A DNA stretch of 39,724 nt, from positions 1 through 39,724 of the forward strand of contig JAXMHQ010000042.1 of NCBI GenBank assembly GCA_046346665.1, written 5' to 3'. The stretch comes from JAXMHQ01 sp046346665. Its GTDB lineage: Bacteria > Verrucomicrobiota > Verrucomicrobiia > Limisphaerales > JAXMHQ01. Under the pieces are notes generated by a model, which saw only the letters and a list, made by a program, of their open reading frames with translations, was not told where the DNA came from and did not search any database. Position numbers and translations under genes: made by a program. Below, piece by piece: positions 16,574 through 25,747 of the stretch (positions are counted from its first letter, which is position 1; every line of letters starts with the position of its first letter).

Positions 16574-18721
16574 TCACGCCTTCACAAACACCACCTGGGT
16601 CGTGGCCGCTTTTTCGTCCCAGCCGCGGGTCGGCTCGGCGGTCACGGAGCTGATGTCCTTGATCGAGATCTGGCGTCCCCGGGTCTTGGGGCTTTTCACC
16701 TCGATCTCGGCCGGGTTGCAGGTTTGCTGGCTTATTTTCTGGTGAGGCGCCGGCTTGTAGCGGATGTAAAGGATCTTCGGCGTGTCGGGTGCGAAGAACA
16801 GGATCCGGGATTTTTCCGGGATGCAGGAATACGCCTTGTTGAGAATGGTGCCGCCAAAAGTGAAGCGCTTCAGGTAACTCGCCTCGCGGTTCGTGTAAGC
16901 GCAGGTGAAGATGCGCTCGCGCTCCGGCAGCCCGCAGAAAAACAGGTCCGGCCCGACGAACATCTTTTCCGGGAGTTCCATCACCTTGTACGTCCCGTCC
17001 TTGAACACCAGGAGGAGCTTGTCGAACTTGGTGCATTCCACCTTGAACTCCTCGCCGCTCACCTTGTAGCCCACGTAACCGCTCTCGCGGTCGTAGGCCA
17101 CCTTGAACGACTTGAACGCGACTTCCTTGACGTCGATTTCGTCGTGCCGGCTCGACTTGGTCGTCAGGCGCGGATAGAGCGGGCCGTATTTTTCCAGCAG
17201 CGCCTCGAGATGCGCGATGGCGTACCGGGTCAGTTGCTTCAGGTGCCGCCGGGTCTCCTCGAGGTCCGCCTTCACCTGCTCCGTCTCCTCGCGGTGCTTG
17301 TGGATGTCGAACAGCGAAATCCGCCGGATGCGAACCGCGAGCAGCCGTTCGACGTCGGGATCGGTAAGATCGCGGTACATCTGTTTCCGGAACGGCTTGA
17401 ACCCGGCGTAGACCGCCTCGACGACGGCCTCGCTGGTCTTGCATTGTTCGATCCGCTTGTAGAGCCGTTCCTCGATGAAAATGCGTTCGAGCGTGCGGAA
17501 ATGGAGTTCGTCCTCGAGCTGTTTCTGCTTCAGCTCGAGCTCCAGCTTCAGCAACCGGAGCAACTGGTCGGTGTTCTCGCGGAGCACCTCGCTGACGGTC
17601 AATTCCACCGGGCGATTGTCCTTGATCACCACGATGCGGCTCGCGATGGACACTTCGCAGTCGGTGAATGCATACAGTGCGTCGACCATTTTCTCCGCGT
17701 CGACGCCGGGCGGGCATTTCACCTCGATCTCCACCTCTTCCGATGTGAAGTCGTTGACGGATTTCACCTTCAGCTTGCCTTTGCGGGCGGCGTCCTCGAT
17801 GGAGGCGATGAGGGAATCGGTGGTGGTGGTGGGCGGGATTTCCTTGATGACGACGGTGGATTCGTCGCGCGTTTTGATCTTGGCGCGGACCTTGACGCTG
17901 CCTTTGCCGTCGGCGTATTCGCGGGCATCCATGAGGCCGCCCGTCGGGAAATCGGGCAGGCATTTGAACGGCGCTTTCTTGAGAATGGCGATCTGGGCCT
18001 GGAGCAGCTCGGGAAAATTGTGCGGGAGAATCCGGGCGGAGAGGCCGACCGCGATGCCCTCGGTGCCGAGCATGAGGGTGAGCGGGAGTTTGCAGGGGAG
18101 CGTGACGGGCTCCTTGTTGCGCCCGTCATAGCTGGGGACGAACTCGGTGATTTCGTCGTTGAACAGTTCCGTCCGGGCCAGTTCGGTGAGGCGGCACTCG
18201 ATGTAGCGGGGCGCGGCCGCGGGGTCGCCGGTGAACACGTTGCCGAAGTTCCCCTGCCCTTCGATGAGGTAACGCTTGTTGGCGAGCACCACCAGCGCGT
18301 CGCCGATCGAGGCGTCGCCGTGCGGGTGATATTTCATCGTGTCGCCGACGACATTGGCGACCTTGATGAAGCGGCCGTCGTCGTTGCGATGCAGCGACCA
18401 GAGGATGCGGCGCTGGACGGGCTTCAGGCCGTCGGCAAGGCTGGGAATGGCGCGGTCGCGGATGACGTACGAGGCGTATTCGAGAAAGCTGGTGTTGACG
18501 CGCTTGTGAAGCGGCTGCTCGATCTTCGCGGGATCAAACGGTCGATGCGGGTGGATGAGGCCGGCGGGCATCGATTCGGCAAGCACGTGGCTTGTATCGT
18601 GCCCGTTGCCGTTCCCGTTCGCGGCGGGTTCCGAACCGTTGGCTGCCTTCGGCGCCCCGTTCGGGCGGGGCCCTTCCATCGGCAGCTCCGGCTGATTCGA
18701 TTCTTTGCGCTTCTTCGACAT
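16574..18721 (-). CDS. parC: Type IIA topoisomerase subunit A (ParC/GyrA family)
   Basis: The A subunit performs DNA cleavage and rejoining in gyrase or topoisomerase IV. The 715-residue protein has a low-complexity N-terminal tail (about 1-65, Asn/Gly-rich). It then has the winged-helix region with YVIRDRAIPSLADGLKPVQR and GDTMKYHPHGDASIGDALV, and the catalytic tyrosine in PRYIECR (Y173). The coiled-coil gate and a beta domain (from about 540) follow. No GyrA box (QRRGGKG type) is visible, which favours a topoisomerase IV-like subunit over gyrase; the choice is inference. The length is shorter than GyrA (about 850). No ParE gene is adjacent. The upstream neighbour on the same strand is the 1139-residue protein. 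Confidence 0.88.
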   Translation of the reverse strand: MSKKRKESNQPELPMEGPRPNGAPKAANGSEPAANGNGNGHDTSHVLAESMPAGLIHPHRPFDPAKIEQPLHKRVNTSFLEYASYVIRDRAIPSLADGLKPVQRRILWSLHRNDDGRFIKVANVVGDTMKYHPHGDASIGDALVVLANKRYLIEGQGNFGNVFTGDPAAAPRYIECRLTELARTELFNDEITEFVPSYDGRNKEPVTLPCKLPLTLMLGTEGIAVGLSARILPHNFPELLQAQIAILKKAPFKCLPDFPTGGLMDAREYADGKGSVKVRAKIKTRDESTVVIKEIPPTTTTDSLIASIEDAARKGKLKVKSVNDFTSEEVEIEVKCPPGVDAEKMVDALYAFTDCEVSIASRIVVIKDNRPVELTVSEVLRENTDQLLRLLKLELELKQKQLEDELHFRTLERIFIEERLYKRIEQCKTSEAVVEAVYAGFKPFRKQMYRDLTDPDVERLLAVRIRRISLFDIHKHREETEQVKADLEETRRHLKQLTRYAIAHLEALLEKYGPLYPRLTTKSSRHDEIDVKEVAFKSFKVAYDRESGYVGYKVSGEEFKVECTKFDKLLLVFKDGTYKVMELPEKMFVGPDLFFCGLPERERIFTCAYTNREASYLKRFTFGGTILNKAYSCIPEKSRILFFAPDTPKILYIRYKPAPHQKISQQTCNPAEIEVKSPKTRGRQISIKDISSVTAEPTRGWDEKAATTQVVFVKA

Positions 18722-18842
18722 ACAACTGAAATTCCAGGTTCAACAAAGCCGCGGATCGGGGAAAAATCCATCTCGAATTCCGCGGCCCGGGCCGAATGCT
18801 GTGGTCAAGGCGGGAAAAAGAAAAGGAAAGAGTTCCTGAAAA

Positions 18843-18877
18843 CAGAATCCAGAATCCAGAATTTAGAATTCAGAATC
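18843..18877. repeat. Heptamer tandem run CAGAATC
   Basis: Five consecutive 7-bp units of the type CAGAATC/CAGAATT/TAGAATT lie in the 219-nt gap between the topoisomerase start and the next gene. No clear inverted partner lies nearby, so it may be a single arm. Confidence 0.65.
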
Positions 18878-18916
18878 GAAATGTCGCGCGAAGTCCACGA
18901 TGGCAGCGAAGGAAAA

Positions 18917-18944
18917 CTTTCAACCTTGAACCTGCAACATTCAA
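18917..18944. repeat. Heptamer run containing the stop codon of the 1139-residue gene
   Basis: Four 7-bp units (CTTTCAA, CCTTGAA, CCTGCAA, CATTCAA) lie in tandem. The minus-strand stop codon TGA (18941-18943) of the large gene falls in the last unit, so the C-terminus of that protein has been set by the repeat. Confidence 0.65.
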
Positions 18945-21900
18945 CCCTTCCCGCAATAGGGCTCTATCGGTTCCGCGCCGAGCGTGCCGCGAAGCGATTC
19001 CGGGTAGGCGGGTGAGCCGGCCTGGAAGAGGCGGCTGCGGGCGCGGGTGAGGCGGGCGGCGATGCCGAGCCGCTCGGCTTCATCCGCGTGGCTGGGGCGT
19101 TTCAGGAATTTTTCGAGGTAATCCACGTGCCGCCGCCAGAGGTTGCGGTCGATGCGCTGCTTGGCCAGCAGCCGCGCCGCGTACCAGTCGCTCGCCATCA
19201 GGTTTTCGCGCGTGAACAGCCGGCGGAACTCCGGGTCGTCAAGGGATTTGCCCTCCCAATGATCCTCGGCCATCAGGTGCAGCAGCGCGCACAGGGGCGG
19301 ACACGCGTGCCGGATGCTGCCGTCATCGAAATACATCTTCGCGACGCGACGCTGGGTTTCCACGATGTTTTCCATGCCGTCCACGAACACCGCCGGATCC
19401 TGCAGCTCGGGCTTGAGCATTTCGTCCGTGAACACGGCGTGCGGATGGTTGAACACCCGTCCGAAAAACCGTCGCACGAACCGCGCGTTGATCCGGTAAC
19501 CCAGCCTCCCCGCCAGGATCCGCCGGCCCTCGTGATCGAAATCGCGGCAGCGCTCGAGAAATCCCCCGGCGATCAGAAATGCGGGGCTCCGCTCCTCGGC
19601 CGACATGCGGCACCACAGTTCCGGCATCAGCAGGCTGACGTCGTGATCCACCCGCACCTTCGGCCCCACATAGCCGGCCGCGGTCACGAAACCGTCGTGC
19701 CCGGTCAGAATATACGCGACCAGCGCGTTGTTGAGATCGATGATCGGGGGCAGCGCGTTGAAGGGGCCCTTGGTCAGCGCGCCCTCGGATCCCGCGCCGG
19801 TGGTCGACGGGGATTTGCCGGTCATGCTGCAGATGAATTCCATGAACAGCTCCGGCAATTCGAAATAATGAATCGGGTTGTAACAGGCGAGCGAACGGAT
19901 TCCGGGTTCGGGCGGATTATTCCGCCTCCCGGGCAGGGCCGCGCCGACGGGCGTGAAGACCGGCTCGCCGGGACCCAGCCGCCGCCGCAACCGCATCCCC
20001 ATCTCCGCCAGGTAAACGCCGCGCGGCGATTGCAGGTCGGGACGCACCTGGAGATACCGCGGATTCTTCGTCGGTCGGCCGTCCACCAGCCGCGGATGCG
20101 CCGATGAAACGAAATACCCCGCCGGCCTCCCGGCCGCAATGCCCTGGATCAGCGACCGCATCGGTTCCGTAAACTGGTGCAGCCCGATCGCGTCCTCCAC
20201 CAGGTCGCGCGCCCGCGCGGCCGGCAGCGGTTCGTAGTTCGAAAAGAAATTTCCCGGGCGCGAAAAATCCTCCTCCGTCGCGCGGTCATAACCGCGGTGG
20301 ATCGCGTCGTCGGGCCGCTGGAAGAGCCGTTGCTCCACGTTTCGGACGAATTTGTACGACCGGCCGTCGCGCGCCGGGCCGGACCCGTTCAACACTTCCG
20401 GCGGAACCACCACCGAAGCGGTGATGTCATCCTCGCATTGCACCTTCAGCGCCGGATGAAAATCCTTGCGCAATCCGAACGTGCGCCACGCGCCCTCGGA
20501 ATCGAACCCCACCCTCAGATACGTGGTGATCAGCCGGCGCGAATCGCACTTGAGTTCGTTCGCCGGCTTGCCGTTCACGGTGTCGACGCTGAAATGCGAC
20601 CGCCAGTCGCCGTTCCACTCCGGCTTGTAATACCGCTTCACCACGAACACGAGTTCCTTGATGTATTGCGGCACGCTCTCCAGCCAGGCGTTGTATTCCG
20701 CCGTGTAATCCTGCTCGTCCGGCGTCAGCAGCCGGATCACGGATCCGAGCGACCTCTCGGCGCTCAGGATGGGCCGGCGATCGACATGCGCAGGGTCGAG
20801 GAACCGGCCGCTGTAGTCGCGGTCGATCAGTTCCGCCACCCGGTCGAAGTCCTTTTTGAAATCGGACACGAACACCGGCCCCGTGAGAATGGCGTCGGTG
20901 ATGGGCTTGGAGATTTCGGATTTTCCGCCGCCGGACACGGTGCAGGCCTTGTGACAGAGCAACCCTTCGCCCACCGTTCCCACGAGGCGCCACGACCGGT
21001 TCTCGCCCGGTTTTTCCATGCGCACCTGGTAACCGGACGGACGCACATAAATCTTGTCAGGCAGCAGCTTGATGTGGCGTTCCCCGCCGCTTGCGGCCCA
21101 GGAAACACGCTGGGAATGAAGGTCGAACTTCGCGTCCTCCGGAACGTAAAGGATTTCCGGGTGTTTGCGGTCGACGGCGTAGCCTTCGGGCTTGAGCTCC
21201 ATGTTGTCGGAGAGGAGCGAGCTGGCTTCCGCGAAGGAATGGCCGAGGGTTTTGACGTGCAGATCGCCGCTGAATTCCTCCCCGAGATCGTAGCTGGGAA
21301 ACACCAGCGCACCCCCGGCGTGCTCCTCCTCGCACAGCCCGAAAAGATTCGCGGCGAAACTGATCTGCGTCTTCACCTCCTTCTTGCAATACCCGAAATA
21401 ATTGTCCGCAATCAGCGTCACCATCACGCCGTTTTCATCGCGGCAGGTCAGTTTGAAGGCGTTGCCGCCGTTATACAGCTCGCCTTCGTCCTTCCAGCAC
21501 ATCCCCGTCTGCCGCTGCCGTTCCGTCGCGGTGTCCCAAGCCGGCAGGCCCGCCGCCTTCTTGGTGATGCCCACCAGGTGCGGCGCCAGCACCACGCAGC
21601 CCGTGTGGCCCGTCCAGGATTCCACGTCCAGCGCCGCGTCGTTCTCCGGCAATCCCGGGTCGCCCCCGTTGCCGAAAATCCGCTCGATGAAATCCAGGTT
21701 GCTCACCAGGCCGCCCGGGGCGAAGAACCGGATCTCCATCCGCTGCTCCTCCGTGAACCTCGGCACGCACGGCACCACCACGGGCCGGACCAGCAGCGAC
21801 ACAAAACAACCGATCGTCTTCCACTGGGTCGCCGCAAACGGCAGCCGCTGCAGGTCCGCCGGCGGATGAAACGCCGCGGCCAGCATCCGGGCGAACGTCT

Positions 21901-22360
21901 TGCGCGGCACCGCCACCTTGTCCTCCGGAATCGGCAGGCCCCCCTCCGCGATGTGAAACAATCCCTGCGTCGTGCGGCGATCGCTGCGCGGATTGTGCAG
22001 CACCCCCTGCTTCACCCGGTAGGAAGACAAAATTCCAGACACATACTCGTCCCGGTCCACCGGCAGCGACAGCACACGCGCCATCCCCGGCCGGTCCAGC
22101 ACCAGCGTCCGAATCGGCAGCTTCGGCACCTCCGAATCGTCCAGGTAATCGTAAAGAAACGCCTGGATCCGGGAATCCACCGGGCACAGATGATTCGACA
22201 GCAGCCGCTCCCGCTCGCGGTACTGGGCGATGACGGATGAGAACATCTCGGCGGGTTCACCGGCGCCGGGACAGGGGACCGGGTCGAACCCAAGCAGGGC
22301 CAGCTTGACGTTGATGTAGGCAATCAGCGCCGCATCCGGATGAACTTGGGAGGAAGACAT
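18941..22360 (-). CDS. Large conserved protein, candidate PPi-dependent PEP carboxykinase
   Basis: The 1139-residue protein has no signal peptide or membrane segment and begins MSSSQVHPDAALIAYINVKL. I tentatively assign it to the pyrophosphate-type phosphoenolpyruvate carboxykinases described in Entamoeba and Propionibacterium. These are about 1100-1150 residues and interconvert oxaloacetate plus PPi with PEP, CO2 and phosphate. The basis is length and my memory of that family's appearance, not an alignment. The most motif-like part is MTGKSPSTTGAGSEGALTKG at about 845-864, a Gly/Ser-rich loop that could bind phosphate. It is followed by a His/Asp-rich segment (TGHDGFVTAAGYVGP, RVDHDVSLLMPELWCRM). 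If wrong, it is an unknown large cytoplasmic enzyme. The C-terminus ends in a heptamer repeat. Confidence 0.5.
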   Translation of the reverse strand: MSSSQVHPDAALIAYINVKLALLGFDPVPCPGAGEPAEMFSSVIAQYRERERLLSNHLCPVDSRIQAFLYDYLDDSEVPKLPIRTLVLDRPGMARVLSLPVDRDEYVSGILSSYRVKQGVLHNPRSDRRTTQGLFHIAEGGLPIPEDKVAVPRKTFARMLAAAFHPPADLQRLPFAATQWKTIGCFVSLLVRPVVVPCVPRFTEEQRMEIRFFAPGGLVSNLDFIERIFGNGGDPGLPENDAALDVESWTGHTGCVVLAPHLVGITKKAAGLPAWDTATERQRQTGMCWKDEGELYNGGNAFKLTCRDENGVMVTLIADNYFGYCKKEVKTQISFAANLFGLCEEEHAGGALVFPSYDLGEEFSGDLHVKTLGHSFAEASSLLSDNMELKPEGYAVDRKHPEILYVPEDAKFDLHSQRVSWAASGGERHIKLLPDKIYVRPSGYQVRMEKPGENRSWRLVGTVGEGLLCHKACTVSGGGKSEISKPITDAILTGPVFVSDFKKDFDRVAELIDRDYSGRFLDPAHVDRRPILSAERSLGSVIRLLTPDEQDYTAEYNAWLESVPQYIKELVFVVKRYYKPEWNGDWRSHFSVDTVNGKPANELKCDSRRLITTYLRVGFDSEGAWRTFGLRKDFHPALKVQCEDDITASVVVPPEVLNGSGPARDGRSYKFVRNVEQRLFQRPDDAIHRGYDRATEEDFSRPGNFFSNYEPLPAARARDLVEDAIGLHQFTEPMRSLIQGIAAGRPAGYFVSSAHPRLVDGRPTKNPRYLQVRPDLQSPRGVYLAEMGMRLRRRLGPGEPVFTPVGAALPGRRNNPPEPGIRSLACYNPIHYFELPELFMEFICSMTGKSPSTTGAGSEGALTKGPFNALPPIIDLNNALVAYILTGHDGFVTAAGYVGPKVRVDHDVSLLMPELWCRMSAEERSPAFLIAGGFLERCRDFDHEGRRILAGRLGYRINARFVRRFFGRVFNHPHAVFTDEMLKPELQDPAVFVDGMENIVETQRRVAKMYFDDGSIRHACPPLCALLHLMAEDHWEGKSLDDPEFRRLFTRENLMASDWYAARLLAKQRIDRNLWRRHVDYLEKFLKRPSHADEAERLGIAARLTRARSRLFQAGSPAYPESLRGTLGAEPIEPYCGKG

Positions 22361-22625
22361 GGTTGCTGGGAAAAGATCTGTTGATTCGCGCCCGCCGCCA
22401 CAGGCACGGGTTGGTTCATTTTGTTTCCACTAAAATTCAAAAGTCGCCAGCCCTGCCCCAAGCAACGACGGTGCCATTAAAGTATCGGAGCAAACTGAAA
22501 GCGAGCCTTATGATTGAATTCGGCAGTTTTCGAAAGGAACGCTGCCAGTTCCCGGGAATTGAATGCGGCCGCCGCTGCGTTTCTTTTATGCAGCGTGATC
22601 AAAACGAAGCAGTCACGTTATCCAC

Positions 22626-22714
22626 GGGAGGGACGCCGTCCCCGGCGTCCCCATCCAACCGGGCTGTGCGCCGCATGTGCGTGTGTTGGGGACCGCGGGG
22701 ACGCAGTCCCTCCC
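22626..22714. repeat. Nested GGGAGGGAC dyad repeat
   Basis: The outer ends GGGAGGGAC (22626-22634) and GTCCCTCCC (22706-22714) are exact inverses. Each side has its own small hairpin: GGGACGCCGTCCC on the left and GGGGACGCAGTCCC on the right. It sits at the 3' end of the metalloprotease gene, inside the 360-nt gene-free stretch 22361-22720. I see nothing else in that stretch. Confidence 0.75.
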
Positions 22715-22720
22715 GGCGAC

Positions 22721-25417
22721 CTATTTCGGCGGCGGGGCGGGCGCGTTCGAACCGGCGGCGGGCGGCGGTGGCTGGGCGGGCGGCAACAGCGCCAGCAATT
22801 CCTGCTGCTGCTGGTACCAATCCCGCAAAGGCCGGGAAAGCATCGAGACCCTGAAATCCTTGAAGTGCCCCAGGTTCAACTGCGCGTCCACGTCGTTCTT
22901 CAATTCCGTGTTCAGGTCCGACCGGGTGTCGTCGGCCCAGCCCTTGAACGAACCGGATTTTTCGCCGAGCAGCTTCGCCGCGGCCAGCCGCGTTTCCTGG
23001 TCATACTTGAATTCCTGCACCTGCACGTAGGCCTTGTCGACTTTGCCTTCGATCCGGTTGGTGTCGGATTTCGCCATGATCACCTGGCGGGAGATGTCGG
23101 CCAGGCGCTGCTCGAATTTCGCGATCACATCGTCGTCGCCGACGGAGCCTTTGGTTTCGGCGCCCAGCGTGCGCGGGGCGTTCGCAACACGGAGCAGGAG
23201 CTGCTTGACGATCTCCTTTTCGAGTTCCTCGAAGGCTTTCCGGCCGCGCTTCAGGATCAGGTCGCGATCCTCCTTCGAGAACGTGTATTTCTTGTCGTCC
23301 AGGCCCACGAAATTTGTGTAAGCGGGCGATTCCAGGAGCTTTTCCAGCCGCGCGGTCATGTTCGTGGCGCTGAACCGGGTGATGATGGACACCGGCGCGT
23401 TGGTCGGTTCCGCCTTCATATCCACCTTGAGATCGGCGGGCACGAGTGAGAAATAGGTGCGCTCCACTCCGTTCAACAGGTCGACCTGGGTGTTGAGATA
23501 CTTCCAGTTCGCCTCCAGCCGCTCCTTGCGATTCAGTTCGCCGATGTAATCGAACTGGTTTTCCACGCGCAGCGACCGCGTGTCGGCATTGAACCATGCC
23601 AGCATTTGAGCCCATTGCGCCGCAAGCTGGATGGCGTAACTGGTATAACTGAGATTCACCTGCTCCAGCGGAATGCGGTCGTGCGGATTTCGCGGGGCGC
23701 GGGCGCGGATGAAGGCTTCGATGAGGCTGTTCGGCAGCAGGTCCAGCATGAGGGCGATTTCGCCGTAGCCATTCACGATGGGATCCGGGCCGTAATCGAA
23801 CAGCCGCACGTCGCCGTACCGGCCGAGATCGTCGTCCGTCGCGAACAGCAGCTTTTTCTCGCGCACTTCCTGGCTGTCGAAGTAACCCCAGCCGATGGCG
23901 GCACGGTCGTGCACCATGGGTTGTTTCAATTGGCGGATGCTCCAGCCGGTGAACGCGCGCGACTTGAACATCTCGTATTCCATGACCGAGCTGGTGGTGC
24001 ATTTGTTGGTGTAGGCGTCGAGCGGCTTCCCGGCGATGTAGAGTTTGAACCATTCGTCGAGGTCCTTGCGCGGCAGCGTGGCCGCGAGGCTGCCGGCGAA
24101 ATTATGCCGCAGCCCCAGCACATGCCCCACCTCGTGCGCCACCACTTCGCGAACCACGTCCTGCGAAGCGCGCAGCACCGCCGCGTCGGTCAATTCATCG
24201 TTCGCCAGCACTTCCTGCAACCCCTGCGCCATCTCGCGCGCATAGGCCTCCGAATCCACATGGCACGCCGGCGCCGCCGCCAGGAACGGCACCCCGAACC
24301 GCGCCGTCTCCCCCGTCTTCTTGCCCCCGCCCTTCGCGTCCGCCAGCTCCAGCATCGACCGCAACAACACCCGCGCCTGGCTCTTGCTGTAAAACGCAAA
24401 CGCACTCGTGATATACGCCTGCCCGTGCTCGCCCTCGCCCGTCAACGGATCCATCAACAGGTCCGCATACGCAAACCCCGCGCTGTCCCACGGCACCCAT
24501 TGAATGATGTTGTAACGGCTGTCCGGCGCCGTCACCTTCGCGGGCGCCTTCTTCGCCTGCACCACTTCCTTCCCGAACGCGTCGTTCCAATACAAAATAC
24601 CGTCCCGCACCGCGTCCACATAATCGTCCGGCGTGTTCGCAGAATAGTAAAACACCACCGGCTTCTTCACGTCGAACCGCGCAATCCGCGTCGAAATCCG
24701 CCCCGTCACCGGCTCAATCTGGCCGTCCGATTCAAAATAGCGCGTGTAACGCCCATCCACCGGGCTCGGTTCCTTCCCTTCAAACGAACCCGGCTGGTAA
24801 GGCGAAATGAAATACCGCACCTCGTACCGCGCCTCCAAATCCTGCATCTGGTGCCGGCTTCGCAATTGCACCGTCTGCCGGATCACCAATTGGCCGTCCT
24901 CCGGCCGCATCTCAAACACCCGGCTCTCCGGCACCTCGAACACCTGGTCCCGCTCACCGAAATCCATCCACGCACCCCCCGCCGTCCACGTCTGCGTAAA
25001 TACCCGCCGCATCCCCCGGTTGAAATCGATCACCACCTGGTCGCCGTCCTGCCGCACAATGCTGAAACTCGCCAGCAACCGGCGCGCCGGCAGCTCGTCC
25101 GTCACCACCAGGCCCTTGTTGCACTCATACATGTCCACCCCGTCCGAAAACAACTCGAACCGCACAATCTTCCCCGCCAGCGCCGTGCTCGTCGCCGCAA
25201 TCTCCTGCGGAATCACCGACGCGCTGAATAAATAATCCTTCCCGAAACCCGACTTCGGAATCGCCAGCATCACCTGGTCCGCCACCCGCAACGCCGGCGC
25301 CGGCGCCGCATCCGCCCCCGCCGCAACGGACGCCGACAGGAACAGCACCGCCATCAACAGCATCAGCCGGCAAATGACCGCCTTCAGTGGAGCCTGCCAC
25401 ACACGATAATTTTTCAT
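22721..25417 (-). CDS. Zinc-dependent metalloprotease (DUF4953/DUF5117 type), secreted
   Basis: The 898-residue protein begins with a signal peptide (MKNYRVWQAPLKAVICRLML, then LLMAVLFLSASVAAGADA). The frame is open for another 405 codons upstream, but that part is antisense to mqnD and the repeat region, so I take the ATG at 25417. The catalytic motif HEVGHVLGLRH has zinc ligands H428, H432 and H438 and E429, an extended HExxHxxGxxH metzincin-like site. It lies in VVAHEVGHVLGLRHNFAGS as in DUF4953 proteins. The N-terminal half carries the beta-rich DUF5117-like region. The C-terminus is a Pro/Ala-rich tail (PPAQPPPPAAGSNAPAPPPK). The substrate is unknown. Divergent from mqnD across a repeat-filled gap. 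Confidence 0.9.
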   Translation of the reverse strand: MKNYRVWQAPLKAVICRLMLLMAVLFLSASVAAGADAAPAPALRVADQVMLAIPKSGFGKDYLFSASVIPQEIAATSTALAGKIVRFELFSDGVDMYECNKGLVVTDELPARRLLASFSIVRQDGDQVVIDFNRGMRRVFTQTWTAGGAWMDFGERDQVFEVPESRVFEMRPEDGQLVIRQTVQLRSRHQMQDLEARYEVRYFISPYQPGSFEGKEPSPVDGRYTRYFESDGQIEPVTGRISTRIARFDVKKPVVFYYSANTPDDYVDAVRDGILYWNDAFGKEVVQAKKAPAKVTAPDSRYNIIQWVPWDSAGFAYADLLMDPLTGEGEHGQAYITSAFAFYSKSQARVLLRSMLELADAKGGGKKTGETARFGVPFLAAAPACHVDSEAYAREMAQGLQEVLANDELTDAAVLRASQDVVREVVAHEVGHVLGLRHNFAGSLAATLPRKDLDEWFKLYIAGKPLDAYTNKCTTSSVMEYEMFKSRAFTGWSIRQLKQPMVHDRAAIGWGYFDSQEVREKKLLFATDDDLGRYGDVRLFDYGPDPIVNGYGEIALMLDLLPNSLIEAFIRARAPRNPHDRIPLEQVNLSYTSYAIQLAAQWAQMLAWFNADTRSLRVENQFDYIGELNRKERLEANWKYLNTQVDLLNGVERTYFSLVPADLKVDMKAEPTNAPVSIITRFSATNMTARLEKLLESPAYTNFVGLDDKKYTFSKEDRDLILKRGRKAFEELEKEIVKQLLLRVANAPRTLGAETKGSVGDDDVIAKFEQRLADISRQVIMAKSDTNRIEGKVDKAYVQVQEFKYDQETRLAAAKLLGEKSGSFKGWADDTRSDLNTELKNDVDAQLNLGHFKDFRVSMLSRPLRDWYQQQQELLALLPPAQPPPPAAGSNAPAPPPK

Positions 25418-25533
25418 GGTCAAACGCGGTTGAACATGAACAGCCCGCCGGAGCCACGCAAGTTCAATCCAATGCAGTATCAGACACCGCAATCCCCATT
25501 TTGTTCTGCAAAAAACGATCGAGGAAGGACCAA

Positions 25534-25604
25534 AGGGGTCAGTCCTATAATTGTGAATGCCGGCTGGTGCGCCGCAGAAATTCACAATTATAGGACTGAC
25601 CCCT
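25534..25604. repeat. Perfect 25-bp inverted repeat beginning AGGGGTCAG
   Basis: The arms 25534-25558 and 25580-25604 are exact reverse complements starting AGGGGTCAGTCCTATAATTG, separated by a 21-nt GC-rich loop. It lies in the 330-nt divergent gap 25418-25747. The GGGGTCAG tip followed by an AT-rich stem resembles hairpins associated with Y1 REP-associated transposases (RAYTs). No such transposase is in the window. Exact arm identity suggests recent insertion or strong selection. Confidence 0.7.
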
Positions 25605-25621
25605 GCGCGTTCTCCAAAAAC

Positions 25622-25711
25622 GGTCGAAAGTCGAAGGTCGAGCGTCGAGGGCCTGAACCCCGCGTCCGCCATGCGTTGCTGGCTCTCGACCCTCGACCCT
25701 CGACTCTCGAC
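25622..25711. repeat. GGTCGAG-type heptamer dyad upstream of mqnD
   Basis: The left arm (25622-25653) has four heptamers of the type GGTCGAA/CGTCGAG. The right arm (25681-25711) has the inverse nCTCGAC units. It ends 37 nt before the mqnD start. A shorter copy lies inside the helicase gene at 28354-28422. The bases just left of the arms (TCCAAAAAC) are shared by the two copies. Confidence 0.8.
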
Positions 25712-25747
25712 TCGCTTTTTCGCTGCGACGCGCCCCAAACTAGGGCC

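Noticed and set aside
16574..18721. Calling the topoisomerase subunit GyrA
   Set aside because: No GyrA box is visible and the C-terminal domain is short; ParC-like is preferred but not certain.
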